The notes under the pieces: model-generated
What the model was told of the DNA's origin: nothing
What the model saw: only the letters and a program-made list of their open reading frames with translations
Databases searched by the model: none
Shown: in pieces, positions 1 through 9,486 of the stretch
Layout of the letters: every line of letters begins with the position of its first letter
Numbering within the stretch: position 1 is the stretch's first letter
Made by a program: the position numbers and the translations under genes
Assembly: GCF_049243985.1 (NCBI RefSeq)
Contig: NC_135379.1
Coordinates: forward strand, 20,358,001-20,422,000
Reading direction: 5' to 3'
DNA length: 64,000 nucleotides
DNA from: Paroedura picta
Lineage: Eukaryota > Chordata > Lepidosauria > Squamata > Gekkonidae

Positions 1-2894
1 ATCCCAGAGAATTAATGGGAAGAGATTACCTTATTTGTACTGGCTTTTGGAGATGCTCTGAAGTAGCTAGAATTTCCCTTGTAGCTTCTACAACCACAAA
101 ATGGAGGGAAAAAGGTCCCAGATCTTTTCCCTGAATCCTCTACATGTGTTTGAGAACATAACAGAAAGGTGGGATCAGTGGTAATTCAGTCTGATTAGCC
201 AAATAGGTTACTGATTTAAATATATAAAATTGGTCACATTACAGATTCGCTTTGATACTCCAAATTACAAATGTAAGCACTTTTAGCGGGTGAGCCATCC
301 TCTTTAACTGAAGGTATCACTCACTTAAGACCTCAAAGTATCAAAGGTCATTGTTTTGAATGGGACCAGGTTACTGTAACGCTTGTGGGAAGTAAAACAT
401 AGGGAGATAAACTAAATCACAGGAAGATAAACAGCTGGAGAAATTGGACATAGTATCATGCTAGCTGTCTAAAAACAAGACAGTATGGAATAGAATATTA
501 TATCATATTCACCAATGGCCTCCAACCAGATAGCTAAACCTATGGACTGGGGCCAAACAGAGGCTAAACAGTTTTTTCAGCAAACTTATGGCATTCCTCA
601 AGACTGCAGAGAAAACCTGAATTTAAAAAAAAAAAGAACCATAGAGGTTTAAATCCCTCAGAAAGTTCTCTGTGCAAGAACTGAGAGTGCTCTTTCCTTC
701 TTATTTTTATGGTAGAGCTTGGGAGCTACAGCGGGCCATTTGAGAGCTGCTCTGGGGCCTGCCAGGGTTGCAGTGGATACTGGGAACCATTCAGGGCACT
801 GATGACAACTACTCTGGGCTCTGCAGTGGCATGCACTGGCAGGCTCTCTGGGCCCAGAGTGGCTCCCAGAAATTACTGCCACCCAGCTCCAAAGCTCAGC
901 GGTGGGGGTGGGGGTGGGGGAGATGGGATTCTCTTCTACAAGTGTCGCAGCCCCCCACTTGTACATTAATAATGTTAAATCTAGATAATTTGGCTAAGAG
1001 TTTCACAAGTAAATGGGAAAAGACCTTTGTACAAGAGAAATTTTAAAATAAACGGGATTGGATTTGCAGAAATGTTTGGTGAAGATTGATATTAATGGGC
1101 CTGAAGGAAAGCTTTATTACAATATTTCAGTGGCATCTTACACTAAACTTTTTATTTTTGTTCTTTAGATATATGTTGAAGGTATATGGCCAACAAGGCT
1201 GATCTTATATATTTTACCCACAGATTAAAAGGTTTGGCCTATATTATACTAAATGAGAATTTTAATATGACAGGTTATTTATCACCCATGAAGCCTAAAG
1301 AAAAGGAGAGTGAAGGATTAGACTGAAAATGGCTCTCATCTTGCTAAAAACAGCTAAGCTGCACATAGCAACAAAGTTGAAAGTTTATTGAAAGTTATTT
1401 TAATGATATGTGCAGTCTGAATACCTCTGCAAGCTTATAATACCTCTGATAGATTTACAATGAAATTATCAATGCTCATCATATATTAGTATGATAAAAT
1501 TCAGGATGAGGTGCAACAGATATAATTTGATAAAATCACTGTTTAGTTTGGTGTATCAGTATTTGATATTGTGTAGCTAATCAGCACAATATGTCAGCAC
1601 AATATGTCTATATATATCAGCACAATATGTCTATATCCTATTTTTGTCAATTAATTGAATAATAATAAAATAATTCTATTTCATTTGCCTTACCTGAATA
1701 TCCTGCAAATATCACATAGTTATTAACGTAGAAACCAAGGTGATTTGCTTGAAGTACCTTCATATAAATTATTTTATTGTGTTCCCTTGTCAAGTTCTTC
1801 ATTATTTGTATGTTTATTCTTTTTTGGATTAATTTAGATTTTATGAAAAATATGGGATTGACAACACTGGATTGTGAAGTCCTTTATTTGTCTACAGACA
1901 AGGTACTATTCTTTAAAGTACCACTCAGATTTTGGAACACTCATTTACACTCTGTTCTTGAAAATATTTATTTGTAAGTATGTCCCAATGATTATATATG
2001 TACATTTAGGATAACAGGTTTATAATCCTAACAAGTTGCTCAAGTCACTGTCACTAAGTTTTTGGGTAAACAGGATTAGATTTGTAGGTTGTGAGATCTG
2101 GAGACAAGGGCATTTTCTACTAAATAGGAAGTTATCCTACAAACACTTTCTACAAGGATACTTATCACATAGGAATTAAACATCTATGCTTAGTGCTAAT
2201 TTTAATATGCCACTTTTTGAAGTATTTTTCATATTTAAAGTAGAAATTAAATGGTCAGTGCCAACTGGCCTATATCGTCTACCAATCAACATAATTGTCT
2301 ATCATCAGAATTGTTGTTTCAAATAGTAAAACCAGGCCAGCCACAAACCCTGGAGGGATTCTTTATGATTTTGTAAAGAAAAAGAAAAAGCCCACCCACA
2401 GTGATCTAATTAAAAAAATAGCATACTCTAGGTCTAGGAGGTACAGAATACTGACAGCAGTAAGTTAAGGAAAAGACAACAGCAGATGGGGAAATTGCCT
2501 ACTCAGCACACTGAGAATTTATACAATACTGGATGGAAGGAATGGGATGTGTATATGTAATATTTCTAAATCAGTTATCAAAGCAGAAAATGGGTTCCAG
2601 GTGGACTGGACATCATGGCACCCATGGGCATTACAACATTGGGCATCACCGTCCTAAGAGTTTGCAGTAATCTGAACAGCTTTATGTTAGGGGATGAACT
2701 CTCAATGAAATTATTCCTCTCCACTTAATCCTTTGTGAACCAAGAAGTTCTTTCTATGATAAGCAAAACTGATAAAGAGTGCAAGGAACCTAATTTACCA
2801 ACAAAACATGGGTTTCTGCATACTAGGAGGCTTCCCCAAGCATATAGAATTGAGGTCACTGTGGGTAGGCAGGTAGTTATAAGTGTCCTGCCTT
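1..2894. other. Upstream intergenic stretch, no gene recognised
   Basis: AT-rich sequence with no open frame resembling a known protein and no splice-bounded coding exon that I can recognise on either strand. A G-rich run (GGTGGG-like, about 900-920) lies in a short GC-richer segment (about 709-960) that may be an old repeat. A small direct repeat is listed separately. In human the gene upstream of GATAD1 is ANKIB1 (recalled); none of its coding sequence was seen here. Confidence 0.6.
1582..1637. repeat. Short direct repeat (CAGCACAATATGT, three copies)
   Basis: The 13-mer CAGCACAATATGT occurs at about 1582, 1595 and 1618. The last two spans are separated by TATATA-like spacers. This looks like local slippage or unequal duplication in non-coding DNA. 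Confidence 0.7.
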
Positions 2895-3029
2895 GTGGGG
2901 TAGTCAACCTGTGGTCCTCCAGATGCCCATGGACTACAATTCCCATGAGCCCCTGCCAACAAGCGCTGGCAGGGGCTCATGGGAATTGTAGTCCATGAGT
3001 ATCTGGAGGGCCACAGGTTGACTAGGAGA
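2895..3029. mobile_element. Palindromic hAT-like MITE, copy 1 (upstream of GATAD1)
   Basis: A near-complete inverted repeat: the left arm (GTAGTCAACCTGTGGTCCTC onward) returns as its reverse complement on the right, with a short centre near 2963. Both ends are eroded relative to the family terminus CAGGGGTAGTCAA, and no target duplication is visible, so the limits are approximate. It ends about 300 bp before the GATAD1 start codon and may lie in or beside the proximal promoter. Confidence 0.85.
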
Positions 3030-3660
3030 TCCATTGCGACCCTATAGGGGTAATATGGCGCGCTTGGCTGCAGCCGGGCCTGGGGCCCATGGCTTTTGGG
3101 CGCCACATGCAAAGAGCCGGCCTTTCCCCTCAGAGACGCCGACGCCGGAAGACGCACGGCTGGGGGCGGCCTCGGTGTCCTGCAACCCGCGGGGCGGCCG
3201 GCAGAGGGCAGGGGCTATGGCGTCTCCCCCTCGCTGAGCCGCAGCCAGCGCCGCTTCCCCCCGCCCCATCCGTCGCGGCCGAGTCGCCGGCTTTCGTGGC
3301 GCGGGGCGCGAGCGGGGCAGCGCGGGGCGCCGAGATGCCGCTAGGCCTGAAGCCGACATGCAGCGTGTGCCGCACCACCTCCTCGTCCATGTGGAAGAAA
3401 GGCGGCCAGGGCGAGATCCTCTGCAACAGCTGCACGGGCCGCCCAGGGCCGCCCGGCGCCGGAGGATCCGCCTACGCCACCACCTCGGCCGCAGCGGCGG
3501 CGGCGCAGCACAGCAACGGGGGCGGCGGCGGGAGCGGCGGCGGCGGCGGCGGCGGGAAGCAGGTGAGGCCTCCGCCGGCGCTTAGGCCGGGCCGCCGCGG
3601 TCCTCTGCCAGGGCTGGGCGGGCTTCTGCCAGGGCAAGCGGGGAGCGCGGCCCTCCCGTA
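3030..3660 (+). promoter_or_regulatory. GATAD1: CpG-rich promoter and first-exon region of GATAD1
   Basis: Sharp switch from AT-rich flank to very GC- and CpG-rich sequence covering the presumed 5' UTR, coding exon 1 and the start of intron 1. No TATA box is evident. A YY1-like ATGGCG core occurs near 3055. The transcription start cannot be placed from sequence alone. Confidence 0.8.
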
Positions 3661-6600
3661 AATAGTGACAGAATAAGGAAGGAAGGAAGGAAGGAAGGAT
3701 AAAGGAGCGACTCCCTCTCAGGACGGGCGTTCCAGCGCTGCAGCCCAAGCGGGTGGTGGTTTACTCGGGAGCAGGGGAGGCCAAGCTGGGGCTCTCCAGA
3801 TGTCCATGCACTACAATTCCCATGAGCCCCTGCCGCTGGCAGCCAGCGGCAGGGGCTCATGGGAATTGTAGTGCATGGACATCTGGAGAGCCCCAGCTTG
3901 AGCATCCCTGCGACGAACTCCAAAACGTTTGCTCTCAAGTATGTGTCAGGTTAAGGCTGGACGGCGCTGTCCCAAATGGGTTGGGGACGGATGTCGCGGC
4001 GCTGGCTTTAGTGTCGCTTCTTAGGAAGCGCGTCTGGTTTTGCCACTGAACGGCTTTTGCTGCCTTCGTACTTGTGGGGTGTAGGTACAGCTGCAGCGCA
4101 GTTTGGCAGAGAGGTGTGATGGTCACCTTAGAAGTGACTGAGGGACTCTGAGAAGGAGGGGGGTTGCATGAGTCCGAAACCTGGATTTAGTTATTCTGGT
4201 TTGGTATTTAGTGTTAATGTTTAAAGCCCTAAAAGGTCTGGGGCCAGTATATCTACGGGACCGCCTTTTCCTTACAGTCCTTAAGGAGTGTTAAGACCGG
4301 TGGGCCAAAGTCTGCCTAGGATGCCTGGTCCAAAAGAAGTGAAATTGGCCTGGACCAGGGCTTTTTGGCCTTGGCCCCAGCCTGGTGGAATGCTCTATCA
4401 GGAGGGATCGGGGCCCTGTGGGACCTTAACCAGTTCTGCAGAGTCTGTAAAGCAGAGCTGTTTTACCAGGTTGGGGCCTCGAGAGAACACCAAAAAGTAC
4501 TGGTCCTGAGGAACTGAGGAAAACCAGCTCCCATAACTCAAACACTACCCCTCCGGGATAATGGAGATTATCATTTTTAGGGTTTTATGATTTTGTTGAA
4601 TTTTATTATGTTTTTACCCACCCTGAGCTCCAAAGAAAGGGTAGGGTATACAAAAATAAGAAGAAGAAGAAGAAGAAGAAGAGTTGGTTCTTATATGCCG
4701 CTTTTCCCTACCCGAAGGAGGCTCAAAGCGGCTTACAGTCGCCTTCCCATTCCTCCCCCCACAACAGACACCCTGTGGGGTGGGTGAGGCTGAGAGAGCA
4801 CTGATATCACTGCCCGGTCAGAACAGTTTTATCAGTGCCGTGGCGAGCCCAAGGTCACCCATAATAACAAAACAAAAATTGTTTTGTTATTAAACTTGAC
4901 TGAATGGCTAACATCATCATTATTCCTAAGAGTTACTGGAACTCCCGAGTACCCCAAATTTCTCACTAAACTTAATAAGCTTTTTCATAATGTCTAAATA
5001 AATTGACTTCGGATGTGCTGAAGATTTTGTTCCTGGCCATGATGGTGACTGATCCTACAGTCTCCTGTAGGATATCATTATTGTTTTAGGTGCACTTGAT
5101 CATGTCCATGCTCAATCAACCCTTATTTTTGCATCCCATAGAGTAAGCAAGAAATTCATAGGAGATCTGCTCGATTGAGGAACACGAAGTACAAGTCTGC
5201 TCCTGCAGCTGAAAAGAAAGTTTCCACTAAAGGAAAAGGGAGAAGGCACATTTTTAAGCTAAAAAATGTAAGATAATTATGGATTCTCATTACTGTTAAC
5301 TGTGTACCGTCAGCAATGTTGTAACCAGTACAGGAACCTTCCACTTTAAGGTTAGCTTCAAACAGAATTTTCTCTAGGTGGTTATAAATTCTGTGTAAGG
5401 AAAACCAAATGCACAGGAATTTCCCTGGAATTCAGCTTCGTTGCACAGGAATTGGTTCTGGTTAGGATAGAGATGTGCATGATAGTTTGCAGTAAAAGCT
5501 TGTATCACACAAAGCAAATAGAAGGATGTGTTATGGAAATAATATCTGTAAAAAAATGTCAGATGTAAAAGGATCTGGGGGGAAAAAGCAGAACAAAGTA
5601 CTAGAATTGGGCTGGATAGGAAGCGTAATGGTTTAGAATGTGTGCTGAAATTGGCATGCACAGCCACCGGATCGCCCCCCCCACTGGTCCACAGCCTTAG
5701 AAAGGTTGCAGACCACTGATCTATCTGAAAGAGCCCATTGGATTCAGTCATATCTCTTTTGCATACCTTTCGCTTCAATTTCTGCAGTCCTTTAAGTTTT
5801 ATTTAGTGGGTCCAAGTAAAAGACTATGGAGCTGCTTAAATTCTTCATGCAGTGTCACAAATGCTACTTTACTTTTGCCACATTTGCAAATAGGCAAATT
5901 TAATTTATTTATTTAATAATCTGTACACAGCCCGTGGCGCCACGGGCGCCATGGACTGTATAAAGGAGTAAGGGGTAGTGGGGAGGAGTTAGGGCGGGAC
6001 CGGTCCGGGATAAAAACTCGGAGTGTCCATCCCGCCCGAAGCAGGCAATGGAGAGCCGCGCGAAGCGCGGCTCCCCATTCCCTGCTTCACCCGCACAGCG
6101 ACAGGTGAGCGCTTCGGGGGCAGTTCGCCGTTTGGGGAGGGTGGGGGTGGTGGGAGCCGGCCTTCTCTCGGCCTCCGGAGCGCCCTCGCAGTAGCGAGGG
6201 CTCTCTGGAGGCCGAGAGAATGCCGTTCGCCGCTGGGGGAGGGTCGGGGTGGTGGGAGCCGGCCTTCTCTCGGCCTCCGGAACGAGGGCGCTCCGGAGGC
6301 CGAGAGAACGCCGTTCGCCGCTGGGGGAGGGTCGGGGTGGTGGGAGCTGGCCTTCTCTCGGCCTCCGGAGCGCCCTCGTGGCAGCGAGGGCGCTCCGGAG
6401 GCCGAGAGAACGCCGTTCGCCGCTGGGGGAGGGTCGGGGTGGTGGGAGCCGGCCTTCTCTCGGCCTCCGGAGCGAGGGCGCTCCGGAGGCCGAGAGAACG
6501 CCGTTCGCCGCTGGGGGAGGGTCGGGGTGGTGGGAGCCGGCCTTTTCTTGGCCTCTGGAGCGCCCTCGCGGTAGCGAGGGCGCACCGGAGGCCGAGAGAA

Positions 6601-9486
6601 CGCCGTTCGCCATTGGGGGAGGGTCGGGGTGGTGGGAGCCGGCCTTCTGTCGGCCCTGGCAGCGGCCTCGCCCGGCGAGCCCGCTCCCGGGGCCGACAGG
6701 ACGCCGTGGGAGCCTTTGGGGAGGGTGGGGGGGCGGGAGCCTCCTTTCCCAGCCCCCCTTTTCCCCCCGGCTTCTGCCGGGGCTGAGCTCTCCCTTGCAG
6801 CCGCGAGGGAGATCTCCGCCCAGACAGAAGCCTCCTTTCCCAGCCCCCCTTTTCCCTCCGGCTTCTGCCGGGGCTGAGCTCTACCTCGCAGCCGCGAGGG
6901 AGATCTCCGCCCCGACAGAAGCCTCCTTTCCCAGCCCCCCTTTTCCCTCCGGCTTCTGCCGGGGCTGAGCTCTCCCTCGCAACCGCGAGGGAGATCTCCG
7001 CCCCGACAGAAGCCTCCTTACCCCACCCCCCTTTTCCCTCCGGCTTCTGCCGGGGACGGGCTCTCCCCCCCAGCCCATCTAGCGCCCATTTTATTTCAAA
7101 TTAAAATGGGCTTGAAATCTAGTATTTAATAATGTACTTAGCATGTATTCCCAAATCAGGGTAGCTTTACATCTTATAGGTTCAGAGTATGCGGACATAT
7201 TGAAAGCAACAGCCTGAATTACTACTTCATGTTACCAGCACAGTTCAGATTCTCAGACTGAAATAGATACATGTAGCTACTTGAAAATAGACAGTATATT
7301 ATTGTAATCCAAGACGATGTGTGAAATGGCTGACTTTAAATGAGATGCAGTTCTGTTTCTAATTCAGTATAGATCTTCAAAGTAAGCAGTACATAAAATC
7401 CTGAAAAGCTTTCTCAGCCACAGCACACCATGAAAATATTCAGATTATTTTTTTTTATTTTTGCAGTTAAAGTATACTTGTCTCCATGTTTATTTTTAAT
7501 CTAGTTGTCCAAAGATTTTTTGTGTAATATTTTTTCTTGGCAAATGCTAATTCACAAAAAAGTATACTTTTTCAGACAATAGTAGCACATATACGTTCTT
7601 TGTACATTAATAATTGTACTTTCTTTTTAAGCCCATCAAAGCTCCAGAGTCTGTAGCCACTATCATTACAGCAGAATCTATCTTTCATAAGGTATGGCTT
7701 TTAAGTTTTATAAATCTCACAAACATACTACCCCGTTACCTAAACCTGATATTAAGAGTATTTTTAATATGTAGAGTTTTAAAAATTACATGAGAAGACC
7801 ATTGAAGTGCAAAGAAACCTCAAAATCTAAAATGTTTCTTCAAATCTGTGAGCTTCTGGATTTAGAAGATTATCTGAAGAGGCATAGAAAACTGCAACTG
7901 AGAAGTAAATTACAGAACATATGCACCCGTTGCATGAGTATTTTCCACTTGCAAAGGTGGCTGTTTGTATCCAAATCTATGAGTGTTGTTATACAGTTCC
8001 TGTTTAATGCATGAGTACTGTCCACTTGCTCAAAGAGCATTAGTCTGGTAGATCACGTATTGATATCTGAGTTTTAAACTAGCTGAGCAATTTTGGTAGC
8101 AATCTAGCTTGAATTCAAAGCCGCTGATTCCCAGTTATTGCTGTTGAGAGAAAAGGAAAATAAAGATGAAAGCATTCCTCTCATTTGTTGGGAGGAGACA
8201 CCAAAGATGCCCTTAAACAAGAAAGCATGGTGCTCTATCTGAGATAAAGGTACAGGAAAAGGGCAGAATTGTAGATCAGTAAGAGCAGCAAAAAGATTAA
8301 TTGAATATAGACTTAAACAATAACTGTTAAAGTCTTATCTTTAAAAGAACAATAAAAACTTCTAACTGTCTATATCTTTTCTAGGGAGTTTACTATCAGA
8401 TTGGAGATGTTGTTTCAGTAATTGATGAGCAGGATGGTAAAACATACTATGCTCAAATTAGAGGGTTTATTCAAGACCAGTACTGTGAAAAAAGTGCCGC
8501 TTTAACATGGCTCATTCCTACAACAGCTAGCCCCAAAGACTGTTTTGACCCTGCAACTTACATAATAGGTAAGTTCCAAGGCCTAAAATGCTATGTTTTA
8601 AGTGATTCTGAGAAACCATTGTGTAAAGCACAACTTGTGGTGTAGTTGTGTAGTTTTAGTCTTGGTTTTCTTGCTTAGGATTAGCTCATTAGGTGCCATT
8701 CAACTCTGACCTGGATTGCTTTTCCAAACTGGATTCTAGCAGTGTAAAGAAAAATGAACCAAGGATTAAAGTTGTATATTTGAAAAGCAGCCAATAATCT
8801 CACCCATTGTGCTGGTCTGCATTGTGGCCATAAATGTGATTTCATTGACCGTGTTCTGTGGAAAGAGGCAGTATGTACACATAAAACATGGGTCTCTTTT
8901 CTTCTTACCTTTGAGTAAAGATCACTCATCTGTTGTAGCTTGGCAAATATCTGGCTTTCTCCCCTGCTCTAGCATTGCTTAAGTAATTCTAAAGAGCATG
9001 GCTGTACATTCTGTGTGCTGCCAGCCTCTCTTTCAGAGATGTTGTCTCTCAGCTGTCCCATATAGTTTTTATGTCCTCCTTACGGTCCACAAATGGGACC
9101 TTTCCCCATTTGACATGGTAGAGGGGGAGGGAGGGAAATAATGCAAGTGGATTACCAATTTATGCAGCTTGATGTGTAGTTGATGGGACGAAGGAACTGC
9201 TTTCTTGAAATAAATTAGTGAATTTTATGTATATGTACCTATTCGAAGGATAAAAAGCTAACTCCCCACTTTTTTTTCTTTCTTTTTAACTAAAGGACCA
9301 GAAGAAGATCTCCCAAGGAAAATCGAATACTTAGACTTTGTTTGTCATGCACCATCGGAGTATTTCAAGTCGCGATCATCCCCTTTTCCTACTATCCCTA
9401 CTAGGCCAGAAAAAGGTTATATCTGGACTCATGTTGGACCTACTCCAGCAATCTCAATCAAGGAAACTGCAGCCAGCAGCTTGTAG
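3335..9486 (+). CDS. GATAD1: GATA zinc finger domain-containing protein 1 (5 coding exons)
   Basis: Exons: 3335-3562, 5142-5267, 7632-7691, 8385-8568, 9296-9486 (stop TAG). Every junction is GT-AG and phases agree, giving 262 aa against about 269 in human. Residues 9-33 form a CX2CX17CX2C GATA-type finger (C9, C12, C30, C33). Residues about 60-74 are a Gly-rich linker shorter than the human one. A basic patch (RRSARLR, KGKGRRH) comes from exon 2. The C-terminal half (GVYYQIGDVVSVID onward, exons 4-5) is nearly identical to the mammalian protein as I remember it. Known role: nuclear, associated with H3K4me3-linked KDM5A/SIN3-HDAC complexes. The start follows the conserved MPLGLKPTCSVC. Intron 1 holds a MITE, a LINE 3' end and a SINE; intron 2 holds a Helitron. 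Orthology is near certain. Confidence 0.97.
3676..3698. repeat. (GGAA)n microsatellite
   Basis: About six GGAA units in intron 1 of GATAD1. GGAA runs can bind ETS factors, but nothing here shows use. Confidence 0.85.
3772..3910. mobile_element. Palindromic hAT-like MITE, copy 2 (GATAD1 intron 1)
   Basis: Near-perfect palindrome starting CAGGGG and ending CCCTG. Both arms carry the same change from the family sequence: the left arm reads CATGCACTAC where other copies read CATGGACTAC, and the right arm carries the matching complement. No target duplication is obvious. It lies about 200 bp after exon 1. Confidence 0.85.
4205..4657 (+). mobile_element. LINE 3' end (L2/CR1-like), relic
   Basis: Conceptual reading resembles the C-terminal tail of a non-LTR reverse transcriptase (LKALKGLGP, then an AFWPWPQPGG-like AW..ALP block, then CKAELF), followed by a short 3' UTR ending in A-rich sequence. 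Degenerate and frame-broken. The same family occurs at 23795-24360, 36195-36725 and in reverse at 43706-44140. Confidence 0.7.
4658..4861 (-). mobile_element. tRNA-derived squamate SINE with CTT tail, 5'-truncated
   Basis: On the minus strand it ends in the family tail GCGGCATATAAGAACCAACT plus CTT repeats (seen here as AAG repeats at 4658-4680). The tRNA-like head is missing. Related copies lie at 24760, 41457, 48822 and 57312. Confidence 0.85.
5655..5725. mobile_element. hAT terminus relic (CAGTGGTCCCCAACC family)
   Basis: The segment CTTAGAAAGGTTGCAGACCACTG resembles the right end of the hAT-like family seen at 59127, 62809 and 63570. It is short and degraded, so the assignment is tentative. 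Confidence 0.4.
6053..6073. repeat. GAA-triloop hairpin in Helitron 1
   Basis: Perfect 9-bp stem GAGCCGCGC/GCGCGGCTC closed by GAA. It contains the core GCGAAGC (6060-6066), known as an unusually stable DNA mini-hairpin. The same core caps a much longer stem in Helitron 2 (62677-62725). Confidence 0.85.
6123..6650. repeat. Higher-order minisatellite, alternating 102- and 88-bp units
   Basis: The anchor GTTCGCC recurs at 6123, 6225, 6313, 6415, 6503 and 6605, so spacings run 102, 88, 102, 88, 102. Each unit contains an inverted repeat (CTCTCGGCCTCCGG against CCGGAGGCCGAGAG). The long unit carries 14 extra bases that complete a second stem (GCCCTCG/CGAGGGC); the short unit lacks them. The array therefore behaves as a 190-bp dimer. 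Confidence 0.9.
6741..7070. repeat. 91-bp tandem array in Helitron 1
   Basis: The anchor CTCCTTTCCCAG (CTCCTTACCCCA in the last unit) recurs at 6741, 6832, 6923 and 7014, exactly 91 bp apart, giving nearly four units. Each unit has C-rich and G-rich tracts and the inverted pair CTCCCTCGC/GCGAGGGAG. The array runs up to the Helitron 3' hairpin. Confidence 0.9.

Larger units (their letters stand above)
5920..7122 (+). mobile_element. Non-autonomous Helitron 1 (GATAD1 intron 2)
   Basis: The 5' end is TC (TCTGTACACAG) preceded by A. The 3' end is CTAG followed by T, fitting Helitron CTRR termini and A/T insertion. A 9-bp stem hairpin (CCCATTTTA/TAAAATGGG, 7085-7110) lies just before the 3' end. 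The first 35 or so bases match those of the element at 62555. There is no Rep/helicase coding capacity. The interior is very GC-rich and almost wholly tandem or inverted repeats: a hairpin at 6053-6073, a 102/88-bp higher-order array, and a 91-bp array. Long open frames through it on both strands are by-products of stop-poor repeats, not genes. Confidence 0.85.

Noticed and set aside
3753-3938. Peptide-like frame with PCTTIPMSPC / AGAHGNCS motifs recurring at several places
   Set aside because: The recurring peptide comes from the palindromic MITE at each site, on both strands.
5909-6968. Long Gly/Arg/Pro-rich open frames on both strands (up to about 240 codons)
   Set aside because: They lie wholly in the GC-rich tandem and inverted repeats of Helitron 1; several frames on both strands stay open at once, which reflects stop-poor repeats rather than coding.
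6123-7070. CRISPR-like regular repeats
   Set aside because: Units are contiguous tandem repeats without unique spacers, in a vertebrate genome and within a Helitron.
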